A DNA stretch of 64,000 bases from Dictyobacter formicarum (GCF_016587435.1 NZ_BNJJ01000006.1:62001-126000); one strand, 5' to 3'. Numbered from the stretch's first letter, positions 50,901-60,526 are shown. The notes: generated from the letters alone by a model not told the origin. Program-made: numbers and translations.

Positions 50901-53220
50901 TCTCTAATTCCAGCAAGGCACGGTTTAAAATGAGCTGGGGACCCAGGCGAATCAAAGCATTGGTAGCGCGCTGAGCAATAAACAGGTCGCTATCGCGAAG
51001 CCGCTCGATCAGTGGCTCAACGGCGCTGCTCTCATTAGTCCAGCCTAGCGTATTAACGGCCGCCGCCCGCAGGCGCAACGAGCGTTCAGGAGCAGGCAGG
51101 CTCAAATCAGCAGCCTGTAGCACCACCTGTTCGCCAAAGCGTCCCAGCACACGCACAATACGCTTCACCTGCTGCTCATATGCCATATCATCCACAGCAT
51201 CCTGCAACTGGGTAAAGAGCAGATCTGGCACCACAGTACGATCCAGCAGCGTCAACAGGTCATCGACGCCATCAGCCGTAATCAACGGCAGCAGGGAACG
51301 GTAGACCTCCTGTCCTCCCTCTTCCGCGCACTGGGTAAAGATCAGGGCCAGCTCCTCACGAGCAGCTTTATTGCGCACAGCCACTGAGAGGGACTCTTCA
51401 ATCCCCGGAGGCAGCACCACCCGATGTTGTATCTCAGCCTGCGGTGGGGTCCACAGCACACCAACACAGACCAGTCCCAGCGTCAGAGCCTGCAGCACAT
51501 ACGCTTTATTGCTCAAGCCCAGCATGCCAAAACACTCAGCCAGTTCCAGGGGATTATCCAGCAAGCCAGCCCAGATAGCGACCGGTTCGCTCCAACGTCC
51601 AACGTCCTCCAGCAACTCCTCGCGAATCTGTAAAGAAGGTAACGGACGTGGAGCACAGGCGGCAAAATATTCAGCCACCAGGTACTCAGCAATCAACTCG
51701 TGGCGAAAGCTCAAAACGCCATCCGAACTAATCTCGATCAAGCCAGCGCTTTGCGCAAACTGGATCAGGAGGGAGAGATCATCGTACGGCTCGGCCTGAG
51801 GCTGCTCATCAAGCACAAAGGGTCCCCGTGCGGGATGTTCATCCAGCCAGAATTTGAGATCATCGCGCACCTCATCAAAATTATGCGCGGTACGGGTCGA
51901 GTTAGAGCTTCCCAGCGGGATGACGGATAGCTGAATCGCATTGCGATCATGGGCCCAGCGGGCCGCGCAGGCGACCTCGCTCAAGAAACGCATCACATCA
52001 TGCGCCGTCGGCGCGCCACTGCCCCACTTTTCAATTTCTTGCTCCAGCAGTTGCTGCACAGACTCGCGTAGCAGTCGTCCACGCGTATCCACCTGCTTGC
52101 CGCGTTCCACCCCGATCTTATCGATGATGCCCATCAGGGTGAATAACATCATTGGATTGGTGCAGTGGTAGCGCAAACGGCTACGGTCGATCACCGTCAT
52201 GATCTGGTCGGCGCTATGTTGCCACTGTACATTCGACTTATCGATGTAACGGGAAACAAATTCCTCCACCTGCTCAGGTAGTAGAGGATAGACCAGCACA
52301 CGGGCCGCGTGCCCCTCCTCAACGAGGCGAGAAAACTCAGCTTGCTCGCGATAATCCACCTCGCGGCAGGTCATTACCAGGCGGTTCTGGTCCTGGCTCA
52401 TCACCTCGGCCAGTTCGCGACTTACATGCGCGAGATAGCTGCTATCAACCTCATTGAGGCCATCGCACAATAAGAGCAGCCGCCCCTGCGCAAACAACGC
52501 AGGCAGATAGGAGCGTAAAAAACGCATCCCAGGCAAATCATTTTGCGTAATGTAAGAAAGCAGCGAAACAGAGGGATGATCGGCGTGCTCGTCCTCCACC
52601 ACATCAACGGGTTGAGAAACATCGGGTTGCTGCTGCTTCAAAAACAAACTATAGTTTTTCATCGGCACATAGACGGGAATCCATCCCTTGCTAAACGCCA
52701 GGCCCAGCGTCTTCTGCGTCGAAATATACTGATAGACGCGCAGGGCCATAGTTTTACCAGCGCCTGGCACGCCCAGAATCAATAAATGCGAGTGTTGATT
52801 CTCGACCAATTGCAGAATAGACATCTGCTCATTACGCTGCACCGCTCCGCTTTGATCCTGGACCTGGTTAAGCTCACTCGTCTGGCGTATATTCGTCAAG
52901 GTCGTCAATGGTGTATATAAATCATAGTACTTTTTCTGGGCCTCATGTACCGCGCGCAGGTAACGCACAATAGCCAGGGGTCTGGCCAACAATAAGGCCA
53001 GGCCGGTAAAAATACAGAGTTCCGGTAGGGCAATAATAAGAATAAAAGGTAATTTAGTAAGCAAATGGAAAGGAAAAAGTATCCCAAAAACAAGAAGTAA
53101 AGTCAGCAGACAGGTTACACCTAACCCGACAAGAAAACAGAGAAGCACACGACGAGGTGCGGTAGAAGTTTGTCGCCCTCCACTTGTGCCCAGGGAAATA
53201 GTATTTTGTATTTGTTTCAT
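47983..53220 (-). CDS. Giant TM-NACHT-HEAT-coiled-coil NTPase
   Basis: 1745 residues. Two N-terminal membrane helices (about 24-54 and 57-83). A NACHT/STAND-type NTPase with P-loop GVPGAGKT (150-157), Walker B LLLLCDGLNEVD (248-259) and the arginine-bearing RLVMTCREVDY (280-290), followed by a winged-helix-like region with HELIAEYLVAEYF. A long solenoid of HEAT/PBS-type repeats (about 690-1600; for example VEPLIERLRDSDLFIAQRATNALIRLG and VVDPVVEAL) ends in a heptad coiled coil (about 1640-1735). It resembles a membrane-anchored NLR-like switch protein; the repeats probably sense a partner. No nuclease, TIR or other effector domain is visible, so a defence role is only inferred. Confidence 0.9.
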   Translation of the reverse strand: MKQIQNTISLGTSGGRQTSTAPRRVLLCFLVGLGVTCLLTLLLVFGILFPFHLLTKLPFILIIALPELCIFTGLALLLARPLAIVRYLRAVHEAQKKYYDLYTPLTTLTNIRQTSELNQVQDQSGAVQRNEQMSILQLVENQHSHLLILGVPGAGKTMALRVYQYISTQKTLGLAFSKGWIPVYVPMKNYSLFLKQQQPDVSQPVDVVEDEHADHPSVSLLSYITQNDLPGMRFLRSYLPALFAQGRLLLLCDGLNEVDSSYLAHVSRELAEVMSQDQNRLVMTCREVDYREQAEFSRLVEEGHAARVLVYPLLPEQVEEFVSRYIDKSNVQWQHSADQIMTVIDRSRLRYHCTNPMMLFTLMGIIDKIGVERGKQVDTRGRLLRESVQQLLEQEIEKWGSGAPTAHDVMRFLSEVACAARWAHDRNAIQLSVIPLGSSNSTRTAHNFDEVRDDLKFWLDEHPARGPFVLDEQPQAEPYDDLSLLIQFAQSAGLIEISSDGVLSFRHELIAEYLVAEYFAACAPRPLPSLQIREELLEDVGRWSEPVAIWAGLLDNPLELAECFGMLGLSNKAYVLQALTLGLVCVGVLWTPPQAEIQHRVVLPPGIEESLSVAVRNKAAREELALIFTQCAEEGGQEVYRSLLPLITADGVDDLLTLLDRTVVPDLLFTQLQDAVDDMAYEQQVKRIVRVLGRFGEQVVLQAADLSLPAPERSLRLRAAAVNTLGWTNESSAVEPLIERLRDSDLFIAQRATNALIRLGPQLILNRALLELENRNPGPFQARVHQALLTILDRFLDDQDGTRYQVTLMQYQSILEHAVPMLSSNYQAEPETQQVAREFIVKQGKSGALPGGSRERRWEKAIDALLGYLSSQDAHAVQNMIQALQEIGSAAVPRLIERLNNPSDVVRVRVVQILSEARDFRALDSLLRLLADPQQSVRQQVSHALQVYAPESIPGLIERILTDADDVIAERASTILEAIGESVVDPVVEALSTAVSGRTRFLVQILEHLRDARAIPALIHLLDQPRLEQLVIIAIIRALCQFSDVRVVTPLLNLLSMSNTMVYEAAIQALSQLGMVAFPGLVEAMDTPNETVVAQRVRRALIMMEPFPGEQLISVLEQRRSIAQAEQVALVLRDKGKDAAPILVNHLLHRDESVREYVHLTLEQMPGQAVVPALLDALYQPPRRSVASALLLKYTQEAVPPLVSLLGEHERGPLVADLLPRYGLAVLRPLVTGLNDQRVTAREAAQRVIVSLVRQRQGQEQQRALLEVVRLFHPALPPYAREALLELLTETLVDVSMPALLDGLEDARLIEDVAEAFVRLARKPARQENVLNQLVRALFNDERRQGAEIALIRNGGPVVSRVGELIVNPDPAVARSAQFILSEIGVPALSFIWTAQSDRNNPVRREAAMAVFRGMPPEVIKDELVSLLVSDDRDDIAMAVSLLLARIHEEAKLQYQEHVMVPELIEFVQTSTIQETNLRVMALLLLLGEQAIIDHMVQALIDNPLQPRQLVYLFLLLGSKTQHLLLEVFDDPDSPAALRAEIASVLSMTIAPEDVKDYVYNIDRYGIANRRPGSPYPEELAVALRALGGLLVTGQWDARKLQELREDKSDEGALREVANVLLGWRYEPQLLKLQQDIDHQRETFKKELLASTMKLAEQQKRISNLEEDLVKFNDKQGEHEDELKKIQREKESLKAMVEQLTKERNRLRNELELVEEEKNDLAQRHQAIQRQLPKGPTSSQSQRLR

Positions 53221-53507
53221 TTAAGATACCCCGGATCTCTTTTTATATGCATAATAAAAACAGTATATCGCAGTCGATCCATCTCAACAAGCAATAGGGT
53301 GATATGTCTTTTTTAAAGAGTCGAATGGTTGGCCTGACTGGCCTTTTTGTGTGATATGTGTTTTACTTTTAAAGGTTGCAGCAACCTTATTGATGATTAT
53401 AAATTTAAATATCATCGATGTAGTATGCACAATACTATAGGCTCTCGCGATTTTTTCTGTCCTTTATACGCAACTAAGACAGTGATTTTCTTTAAGGGGG
53501 GTCTTGT

Positions 53508-54872
53508 ATGGCGACCAATACCGATGAGCGTAACGAAGCGTCCGCGCCAATGCCGCAGCATAGTCAGAGCACATCAAGCACATGGAAACGCCATGGTAGA
53601 ATAAAATCATTCTGTATCATCTGCGTACTGGTGCTGCTGGTCTGGCAGGCCATTGACCTTGGGCAATCACAATTCATCGGGTCCCAGGGCTGGGCCAGCG
53701 TACTGTATTCCCCTAACTCAACAACCAGCACAGCGAAAGATGCACAGGGCATCCTCTCCGGCCTAAACCACCATGCGCTCAATCAAGCCCATTCCGTGAA
53801 GCAAGCAGAGCTAACGCCACAGGCATATATTAATCTCATTACAAGCAAATTATCGTTGGATCAGAAGCTAGGCCAGATGATGATGGTGCAATTTGTAGGG
53901 GCCAGCTATACACAACCGCTCTCAACCATGCTCAATCAATACCAGGTAGGCTCGGTCCTACTCTTCTCCGCCAACGGCAATATCATCGACAAAACACAGT
54001 TCAAGGCTCTGATCCAGGAGATTCACCGTAGCGCGACCAATCTACCCATCAGCCTGGCCATTGATCAAGAAGGAGGGACGGTGGATCGCTTACAACAACT
54101 GGATGGGTCGCGTCCCTCAGCCGCTGCGCTGGGAGCCAGCAATAATCTGCAAAAAGTCAAGGCAGCCGGACGGCAGGATGCACAGGATCTCTCTTCCTAT
54201 GGCATTACGCTCAATCTGGCCCCGGTAGTAGACGTTGATAACTCGGTCTATTCAGAGATGCATCGAGATATGCGCACCTTTGGAACCACGCCAGCCACTG
54301 TCTCGCGTATGGCGGAAGCCTATCTAGAAGGGCTACAGCAGAGCCATAAAGTCGTGGGCACGCTCAAACATTTCCCTGGACTGGGAGACGCGACGGCCGA
54401 TCCCCATGTCGGGCTACCGAGCATTCAACGCTCAAGAAACGAACTGGAAACAATCGATTGGGCACCCTATCGCAACCTGATTCAGCAGAGTCAGGCGCAC
54501 GCCATTATGGTCACCCACGAAATCGTGCCCGCCATCGATAGCAGCCAACCCTCCTCCCTCTCACCTAAACTGGTGACGGGAATCTTGCGCAATGAAATGG
54601 GCTTTCAGGGGGTCATTATGACAGATAGTTTAACCATGGCAGGGGTCACAGCCTACTACACACCCGATCAGGCAGCAGCCCTGGCAATTGAGGCGGGCTC
54701 AGATATCATCATGGGCGCTTCAAGTCCTGGAGAGGTAGTGCAAATGCTCAATGGCATCAAACAGGCACTAAACAGTGGAGCGATCCAATTATCACGCATC
54801 GACGCATCGGTACGTCGCATATTATTGATGAAATATCAAATGGGACTATTGTCCATTCCTGGCAGCAAATAG
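53508..54872 (+). CDS. Glycoside hydrolase family 3, beta-N-acetylhexosaminidase-like, membrane-anchored
   Basis: 454 residues. A signal-anchor helix (about 38-54) puts the enzyme outside. The barrel has LDQKLGQMMMVQFVG, LAIDQEGGTVDRLQ, the loop KHFPGLGDATADPHVGLP and the nucleophile Asp in VIMTDSLTMAGV. NagZ-type enzymes have KHFPGHG with a catalytic His; here that residue is Leu, while a later PH pair follows. Activity may therefore be altered. The first of a short run of cell-envelope genes; AAGGGGGGT precedes the ATG. The 287-base gap before it shows no recognisable element. Confidence 0.9.
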   Translation: MATNTDERNEASAPMPQHSQSTSSTWKRHGRIKSFCIICVLVLLVWQAIDLGQSQFIGSQGWASVLYSPNSTTSTAKDAQGILSGLNHHALNQAHSVKQAELTPQAYINLITSKLSLDQKLGQMMMVQFVGASYTQPLSTMLNQYQVGSVLLFSANGNIIDKTQFKALIQEIHRSATNLPISLAIDQEGGTVDRLQQLDGSRPSAAALGASNNLQKVKAAGRQDAQDLSSYGITLNLAPVVDVDNSVYSEMHRDMRTFGTTPATVSRMAEAYLEGLQQSHKVVGTLKHFPGLGDATADPHVGLPSIQRSRNELETIDWAPYRNLIQQSQAHAIMVTHEIVPAIDSSQPSSLSPKLVTGILRNEMGFQGVIMTDSLTMAGVTAYYTPDQAAALAIEAGSDIIMGASSPGEVVQMLNGIKQALNSGAIQLSRIDASVRRILLMKYQMGLLSIPGSK

Positions 54873-54883
54873 AAAGGACGCCA

Positions 54884-55339
54884 ATGCTTCATCTTCATCT
54901 AATACAACAGAAGGCCCAGAACTACCGCAACCTGAATTATCGCAAACTGGCTCTCTACGCCACGGTGGTACTGGAAACGTTGCTGGTCGCCAGCGCCCTG
55001 GTGCCGGCACAGCTCTGGACACGCCTGATCCCACATTCGGCCAACGCGGCCCTTAACGGTCCTTATCCTGCCAGCATCGCACCCATCATTACGTTATTGC
55101 TGTACTTACTGCCAGGCGTAATTGGCTTTAGCTGTCAACACTGGCAAAAGGCGCTCCTGCTCGCCACCATACCAGCCTGGCTGGGTCTGGGAATTTTTCT
55201 GGTGGCTGCTACATTTAAAGTAGGCGCCTTTTACATGATGGCAACCGACCATATTACGGCCAACGTCAGCTTACTAGAGCTCTTCGCGGGACTAGGAGCT
55301 ATTGGCTGGTTAGCGAGGTTTTTGTTTAAAATAAGTTAA
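54884..55339 (+). CDS. Small membrane protein of unknown function
   Basis: 151 residues with four hydrophobic segments (about 22-46, 60-83, 89-115, 123-150). GAAAGGA lies before the ATG, 11 bases after the GH3 stop, so it is co-transcribed with it. No conserved polar motif is visible inside the helices. The family is not recognised. Confidence 0.75.
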   Translation: MLHLHLIQQKAQNYRNLNYRKLALYATVVLETLLVASALVPAQLWTRLIPHSANAALNGPYPASIAPIITLLLYLLPGVIGFSCQHWQKALLLATIPAWLGLGIFLVAATFKVGAFYMMATDHITANVSLLELFAGLGAIGWLARFLFKIS

Positions 55340-55541
55340 AATACAAACTATGCAGAAATTGCCTTTACGGCCATTGCGCTTGGTGGGCCTTGCCCAGCGA
55401 TCCAAAGAAGATGCAGTTGAGGTGAAGGGAATAGATGGAAGGGGCCGGCACACTGTAGAGTTGGTCGAGAACTCTGCAGAAGATATGCAAAGGCAACGTG
55501 TGACCTCTAAAAAGCGTCTTGACCTGGAAAATTCAACTACT

Positions 55542-57158
55542 ATGACACAACATACATCCGATGACAAACCGTCGCCAGGAGATAGTGAAGCCCGGCGATT
55601 ATTGAAACGCGCCCCTAATAGTTATTTAATTAATCAGATTTATAATCTCTGGTTCTTTTTCTCTTCCTTTCTCTTTACGGTGCTGATTACGCATGCGGTC
55701 ACCACAGGTGACTACGGCGTTTATGCCATTATACAAACTTTTATCAATACGATTATCTACCTGGTAGCTCTAGGCATTGAAGACGCGACTGTCACCTTTG
55801 TGCCACGACTCCTATCAGAGTTTGGGATGGGAGTAGCCAGCCAGCTAGCCAGATATCTACTGGCATTGCGCCTGATCATCCTCTTTGTTACGATCGCACT
55901 GATCATCTTTGGCCTTCCACTGCTAGCCACAGGACTTGCGCTCATCCCCATCACTGGCAGCGCAGCTATCGCCCACAATTTGCAGAATCCACTACTAAGC
56001 AGATCTAGTATTCCAATCGCGCTCTACGTCTTTGGCTCCGGCATTGGCAATCTCTTCAGTGCTTTCTCTGCGGCCCAGATGCGCATGCATATCGTACTCA
56101 TCATTGGAAGTATTGCGCAGGGCGCCTTATTGCTGGCGGGATTTGTCCTGCTCACAATAGGTTGGGGAATAGAGGGCATTCTATGGCTACAGGCGCTGGT
56201 GGCGTTGCTGAATGCGCTGGCCTTCGTCTGCTGGCTGGCGCCATTCTTATTGAAGGGCGCTCCACATCACAGGCTGCCACTTAAAAATATCTGGCAGGTC
56301 AGCATTTCAGCCTGGTTAACCAACCTGGCCACAGGTGCGCTCTTCAAACAGGTCTCTATTATTCTACTGGGCGTCTTCCTGATCTCGGTAGAAAACATCG
56401 GCTACTTCAACCTCTCATTCCAGCTAGCGGATGCCGCCAACCTGCTGCTGGTCTCTGGATTAACGGGAGTGGGTGGATCAGCCCTGGCAGCGGCTTTTAC
56501 CGGTCAGAATCACCAGCGGTTGGGGCAGACCTGGCAGGCATTGATTAAAGTCGAAACGCTGCTCGCCGCGCCAGTGCTGGTCTTCTGCCTCTTTAACGCA
56601 GCCAACATCCCCACCATCCTGTACGGCAGCAAGTTTGATCCGGTTGGGCCACTGCTGACAATTTTCCTCTTCTTCAACCTGCTGGTGCGCATCCTTGGCA
56701 CCACCATTCATCAGTCCGGTCTCTATGTGCTTGGCAAGCCCAGGCAGGTCGTTACCAGTCACTGGCTGAGCATCTTGATTGTCATTGGTGTCGGCATCAT
56801 CTGTATTCCCATATTTGGGGCAGCTGGTGCCTTGATAGCAGATGGATTAGCAAAAACCACAACAGGCATCCTGTTACTGATATTTATCGCCCCGCATATT
56901 CCAACCACCCAGCGACGCGAGGTCCTGGTCTTCACCGGCCGCTTTATGCTGGCTCTGACGCTGGCAGCCCTCCCCTGCCTACTCTGGCATCCCAAAGATC
57001 GTATATTACTTGGGATTTCAGGTTGTCTCTTTATTATTTTGTGCCTGGGGCTGCTATGGTGGATCAAACCCCTGACGCAGCCAGATATAGAGCTGCTTAG
57101 AGGAATGAATCCGCGCATGGCCAGCTATCTAAAGTATTTCAGCCGCTCCAGGCCATAA
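55542..57158 (+). CDS. Polysaccharide/lipid-linked oligosaccharide flippase (MATE/Wzx superfamily)
   Basis: 538 residues from the preferred ATG at 55542; in-frame GTG 55500 and ATG 55485 are alternatives and none has a strong ribosome site. A charged N-terminus is followed by about 12-14 helices. The opening SYLINQIYNLWFFFSSFLFTVLITHAVTTGDYGVYAIIQTF is typical of Polysacc_synt-type flippases. It would move lipid-linked glycans across the membrane. The neighbouring GH3 enzyme suggests an envelope-glycan context. Confidence 0.85.
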   Translation: MTQHTSDDKPSPGDSEARRLLKRAPNSYLINQIYNLWFFFSSFLFTVLITHAVTTGDYGVYAIIQTFINTIIYLVALGIEDATVTFVPRLLSEFGMGVASQLARYLLALRLIILFVTIALIIFGLPLLATGLALIPITGSAAIAHNLQNPLLSRSSIPIALYVFGSGIGNLFSAFSAAQMRMHIVLIIGSIAQGALLLAGFVLLTIGWGIEGILWLQALVALLNALAFVCWLAPFLLKGAPHHRLPLKNIWQVSISAWLTNLATGALFKQVSIILLGVFLISVENIGYFNLSFQLADAANLLLVSGLTGVGGSALAAAFTGQNHQRLGQTWQALIKVETLLAAPVLVFCLFNAANIPTILYGSKFDPVGPLLTIFLFFNLLVRILGTTIHQSGLYVLGKPRQVVTSHWLSILIVIGVGIICIPIFGAAGALIADGLAKTTTGILLLIFIAPHIPTTQRREVLVFTGRFMLALTLAALPCLLWHPKDRILLGISGCLFIILCLGLLWWIKPLTQPDIELLRGMNPRMASYLKYFSRSRP

Positions 57159-57223
57159 TGAAACGAGACAAGCGGAACCAGGCATGCAAGCAAGAATGAT
57201 ATGAGAAAGGAAAACGCGAAGCA

Positions 57224-57811
57224 ATGAGCTACTTCATCCCGGAAGCACTCGATCCAACGCTGGTCGTCCAGGCCTACGCTCAGGGTATTTTTCCTATGGC
57301 AGATGATGAGGGAAAGATCAACTGGTACGCGCCAGATCCGCGCGCGATTCTGGAACATCGGAATCTGCATATTTCACATTCATTGCGGGCCACCATCCGT
57401 AAGCAGATCTACACTATTCGCACGGATACCGCCTTTGAGGGGGTAATGCGTTGCTGTGGGCAGCGTGAGGACACCTGGATCAATGAAGAATTCATCAAAA
57501 CGTATACCTATCTGCACCAGCATGGGCTAGCTCATAGTATCGAGGCCTGGCAAAACGGCAAGCTGGTAGGAGGTCTGTATGGAATTGCCCTGGGAGGCGC
57601 CTTCATGGGAGAAAGCATGTTTTCCCGCGCCAGGGATGCCTCTAAAGTTTGCCTGGTAGCCCTGACAGAGCACTTACAGGAGCATGGCTACGTCCTGCAC
57701 GATACCCAGTTTACCACGCCACACCTGATCACGCTGGGCGTCACCGAAATACCGCGCAGGGATTATGAACGACGATTGCGGCAGGCGCTGCAACTACACT
57801 GCAACTGGTAA
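57224..57811 (+). CDS. aat: Leucyl/phenylalanyl-tRNA-protein transferase
   Basis: 195 residues beginning MSYFIPEALDPTLVVQAYAQGIFPMADDEGKINWYAPDPRAILEH, the family signature. GGLYGIALGGAFMGESMFSRARDASKVCLVAL and QFTTPHLITLGVTEIPRRDYERRL follow. It adds Leu or Phe to N-terminal Lys/Arg, marking proteins for the N-degron protease pathway. GAAAGGAAAACGCGAAGC lies upstream of the ATG. Confidence 0.95.
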   Translation: MSYFIPEALDPTLVVQAYAQGIFPMADDEGKINWYAPDPRAILEHRNLHISHSLRATIRKQIYTIRTDTAFEGVMRCCGQREDTWINEEFIKTYTYLHQHGLAHSIEAWQNGKLVGGLYGIALGGAFMGESMFSRARDASKVCLVALTEHLQEHGYVLHDTQFTTPHLITLGVTEIPRRDYERRLRQALQLHCNW

Positions 57812-57852
57812 ATACAGCCACCACCTGGACGGAAAAGATGCAACCGGGCGGA

Positions 57853-58719
57853 TTAAATGGTCTCTATCTCGACATTATCTTCGTCTTCATCGTACTCCAT
57901 AGCCTCCTCTAAGCGGCGCTGGTCAGCGGCCCGGGTCTTCTGCTCTATCTGACCCATCCAACTAATAAATAGCGGCGACAGCACCACCAGGTCAACCAGG
58001 CCAGGCAGCAACAGCAGGGCCCCGGCCGCAGCCTGATCACCAAAAGCATTGATCCCGGTCTGCGCAGGAATGTGATAGTGGTAGAGCGCTACCCCGCTGT
58101 AGACAAGGATAAACGCAAAGATGTCCAGTGGCTGCCCATCTAAAATCACGTATAGCATCTGCAAGGGATAGCCGTGCTTCTTGAGCTCAGACAAAGAACC
58201 AATGATCGGCCACCAGTTGAGCAATGAGGCCAGAAAAATAGACAGCATCATAGTATTGTAGAGCGCGACGTTGGGTGTGGCGGCATTGTAGATTTTAGGG
58301 GCATGCCAGAGCAAAAAGATAGCGTTGAAAACCACCGAAGCTACAATCGGGTTGGTCAAAAAGCGTATAACCGTACTGACCACAGGAATCTCTAACACTG
58401 GCCGCAAAATAACTGCCGAGCAACCACCCAGCAGCAGCGGAGCACAGAAGGTGGTCAATACCACAACCTCGGCCATATGGACCAGAAATAACTGCGTGCG
58501 ACCAATAGTGTGGACCGGCGAGAAGAAGAGAACCGCGAACAGGAGCAGGCCAATGACAAATGAAGCGATACGGATCTTACTGACGGTAGGTGCCTGTGGA
58601 TCTTCCTGATGCATACGAAAAACCTGGCGCAAGCGCAACAGATAGAGTAGCGCCAGCACAACAAAACAGAGCAAACCACCTGGACTCCAGGACCAGGCAA
58701 GCGATAGGCCAGTCAACAT
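57853..58719 (-). CDS. ctaG: CtaG-type cytochrome c oxidase assembly protein
   Basis: 288 residues from the ATG at 58719 (GTGGAG upstream). Seven or so membrane helices with the caa3_CtaG features: HMAEVVVLTTFCAPLLLGG, LLWHAPKIYNAA, and a region with YHYHIPAQTG. Conserved His residues at membrane ends could bind copper. The C-terminal tail is acidic (EDEDNVEIE). It helps assemble the caa3-type oxidase; no oxidase genes are in the window. Confidence 0.88.
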   Translation of the reverse strand: MLTGLSLAWSWSPGGLLCFVVLALLYLLRLRQVFRMHQEDPQAPTVSKIRIASFVIGLLLFAVLFFSPVHTIGRTQLFLVHMAEVVVLTTFCAPLLLGGCSAVILRPVLEIPVVSTVIRFLTNPIVASVVFNAIFLLWHAPKIYNAATPNVALYNTMMLSIFLASLLNWWPIIGSLSELKKHGYPLQMLYVILDGQPLDIFAFILVYSGVALYHYHIPAQTGINAFGDQAAAGALLLLPGLVDLVVLSPLFISWMGQIEQKTRAADQRRLEEAMEYDEDEDNVEIETI

Positions 58720-58891
58720 AGAAAGACTCCACGAATATTCTTGGATACCAACAAAAATAACTCTGTTATGTAGTATAGAGCAGGAACGTCGAACGTGCAA
58801 ATATCTCAGAGCTACCTGGAATGAAGATCCACAGCTATTTGATATAATGCAAGTAAATTAATCAATATACAAGAAGAAAGGGATTGCTACC

Positions 58892-60037
58892 ATGCACATT
58901 CTAATTGCACCCCAGTCCCTGAAGGGTAGCCTGACTGCTGCTGAAACAGGAGCGGCCATCGCCCAGGGAGTTCAGGCAGTCTTCCCGGAAGCTAAACTGA
59001 CTATTATTCCTATCGCTGACGGCGGCGAAGGAACAGTGCAGGCCCTGATCGATGCCACCCATGGACAGATCCATACACAGACGGTCACCGGTCCTCTGGA
59101 AGAGCCCGTAGAGGCATTTTATGGCGTGACGGGAGATGGCCAGACGGCCGTCATTGAGATGGCAGCCAGTTCAGGTTTGCCACTGGTAGCGCCCGAACAG
59201 CGCAATCCATTGATCGCGACCACACATGGCGTTGGAGAACTGATCAGGGCCGCCCTGGATCAAGGGAGCCGCCATTTTATCCTTGGCATTGGCGGTAGCG
59301 CCACCAATGATGGAGGCGCAGGCATGGCTCAGGCGCTCGGCGTCGCGTTCCTGGACGCCGAAGGTAAGTCTCTACCACCCGGAGGGTCCGCCCTGGCCAG
59401 ACTAGCGCAAATCGACACCAGCAAACTAGACCCGCGCATCAAAGAATGCAGCTTCGACGTCGCCTGTGACGTTACCAATCCGTTGTGTGGTCCCACTGGA
59501 GCCTCCGCCATCTATGGTCCCCAGAAAGGGGCAACGCCAGACATGGTGGCAGACCTGGATGCCGCCCTCGCCCACTACGCACACATTATTCAACACGATC
59601 TCAAAAAAGATGTAGCCAATACGCCTGGCGCAGGAGCCGCCGGCGGACTGGGCGCCGGCATGCTGGCCTTTCTGAATGCCACCCTGCGACCAGGTGCCCA
59701 GATTATGTTAGAAGCATTGCGCGTCGATGAATATATGAAGGATGCCGACCTGGTCATTACGGCCGAGGGTCAGCTTGATGAGCAAACAGCCTATGGGAAA
59801 AGTGTGGGCGCCATTGCCAGGCTAGCCAAAGCTCATCAGCTACCCGTGCTGGCCCTGGCAGGAGGCTTAGAAACGAACTATACAAGTATTTACGACCTCG
59901 GGATTGATGCGATTATAGTATTACCCTCTGGACCGATGTCGTTAGTCTATGCAATGAAACATGCCTCACTATTGACGAGTCAGGCAACTGAGCGAGCGAT
60001 GAAGCTCTTTCTCATGGGAAGGCAATTCAAAGGCTAA
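58892..60037 (+). CDS. garK: Glycerate 2-kinase
   Basis: 381 residues. PQSLKGSLTAAETGAAIAQGV, PIADGGEGTVQALIDAT, GVGELIRAALDQGSRHFILGIGGSATNDGGAGMAQALG and ITAEGQLDEQTAYGKSVGAIA match the type-1 glycerate kinase family. It makes 2-phosphoglycerate from glycerate. AAGAAAGGG precedes the ATG. It stands alone; the 261 bases after its stop show nothing recognisable. Confidence 0.95.
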   Translation: MHILIAPQSLKGSLTAAETGAAIAQGVQAVFPEAKLTIIPIADGGEGTVQALIDATHGQIHTQTVTGPLEEPVEAFYGVTGDGQTAVIEMAASSGLPLVAPEQRNPLIATTHGVGELIRAALDQGSRHFILGIGGSATNDGGAGMAQALGVAFLDAEGKSLPPGGSALARLAQIDTSKLDPRIKECSFDVACDVTNPLCGPTGASAIYGPQKGATPDMVADLDAALAHYAHIIQHDLKKDVANTPGAGAAGGLGAGMLAFLNATLRPGAQIMLEALRVDEYMKDADLVITAEGQLDEQTAYGKSVGAIARLAKAHQLPVLALAGGLETNYTSIYDLGIDAIIVLPSGPMSLVYAMKHASLLTSQATERAMKLFLMGRQFKG

Positions 60038-60298
60038 AGTTTAAAAAAAACTGTTATTCCTTACTCCCATGGAACGTTGATTCTATTAACCACGGGTATT
60101 CGTTTTGTAAAAACTTCTTTTATGAAAACTTTGTTCGTCCAAATGTTCGTAGCCTAAGAAATAATCCCAGTCAGGAATACGTTGTATATGGAGAGAGGCA
60201 TTCATGTACCTACGTACCATGCAGCTTGCTATAAGTCTCCAGTTATAGCCCAATATATTGTCGTTTGCTCAGTTCTATGTTAAAAGGAGCCTGCCATT

Positions 60299-60496
60299 AT
60301 GCAAGAACATTCTATAGTTAAAGGTGCTGATTTTCAAAATTTATTGGGCCTAGGATTTTCAGAAATCGAAGCTGCACAGCTAGTTTATATGAAAGAACAT
60401 GTCACCGAGCAAGTCGAATATCGCGAGATAATGCAGGAAAGCCGTCGTTTGGATTTTATCCGCTGGTTGATTGAGCATGATCGCATCAAGAAGTAG
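60299..60496 (+). CDS. Small protein of unknown function
   Basis: 65 residues with AAAGGAGCC eight bases before the ATG. Helical and charged (FQNLLGLGFSEIEAAQLVYMKEHVTEQVEYREIMQESRRLDFIRWLIEHDRIKK). No motif is recognised. The strong ribosome site and position in a free stretch before rnpB support expression. Confidence 0.65.
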   Translation: MQEHSIVKGADFQNLLGLGFSEIEAAQLVYMKEHVTEQVEYREIMQESRRLDFIRWLIEHDRIKK

Positions 60497-60526
60497 TTTT
60501 TCAGTATGAGAAGAAGGTCTGGGAGG

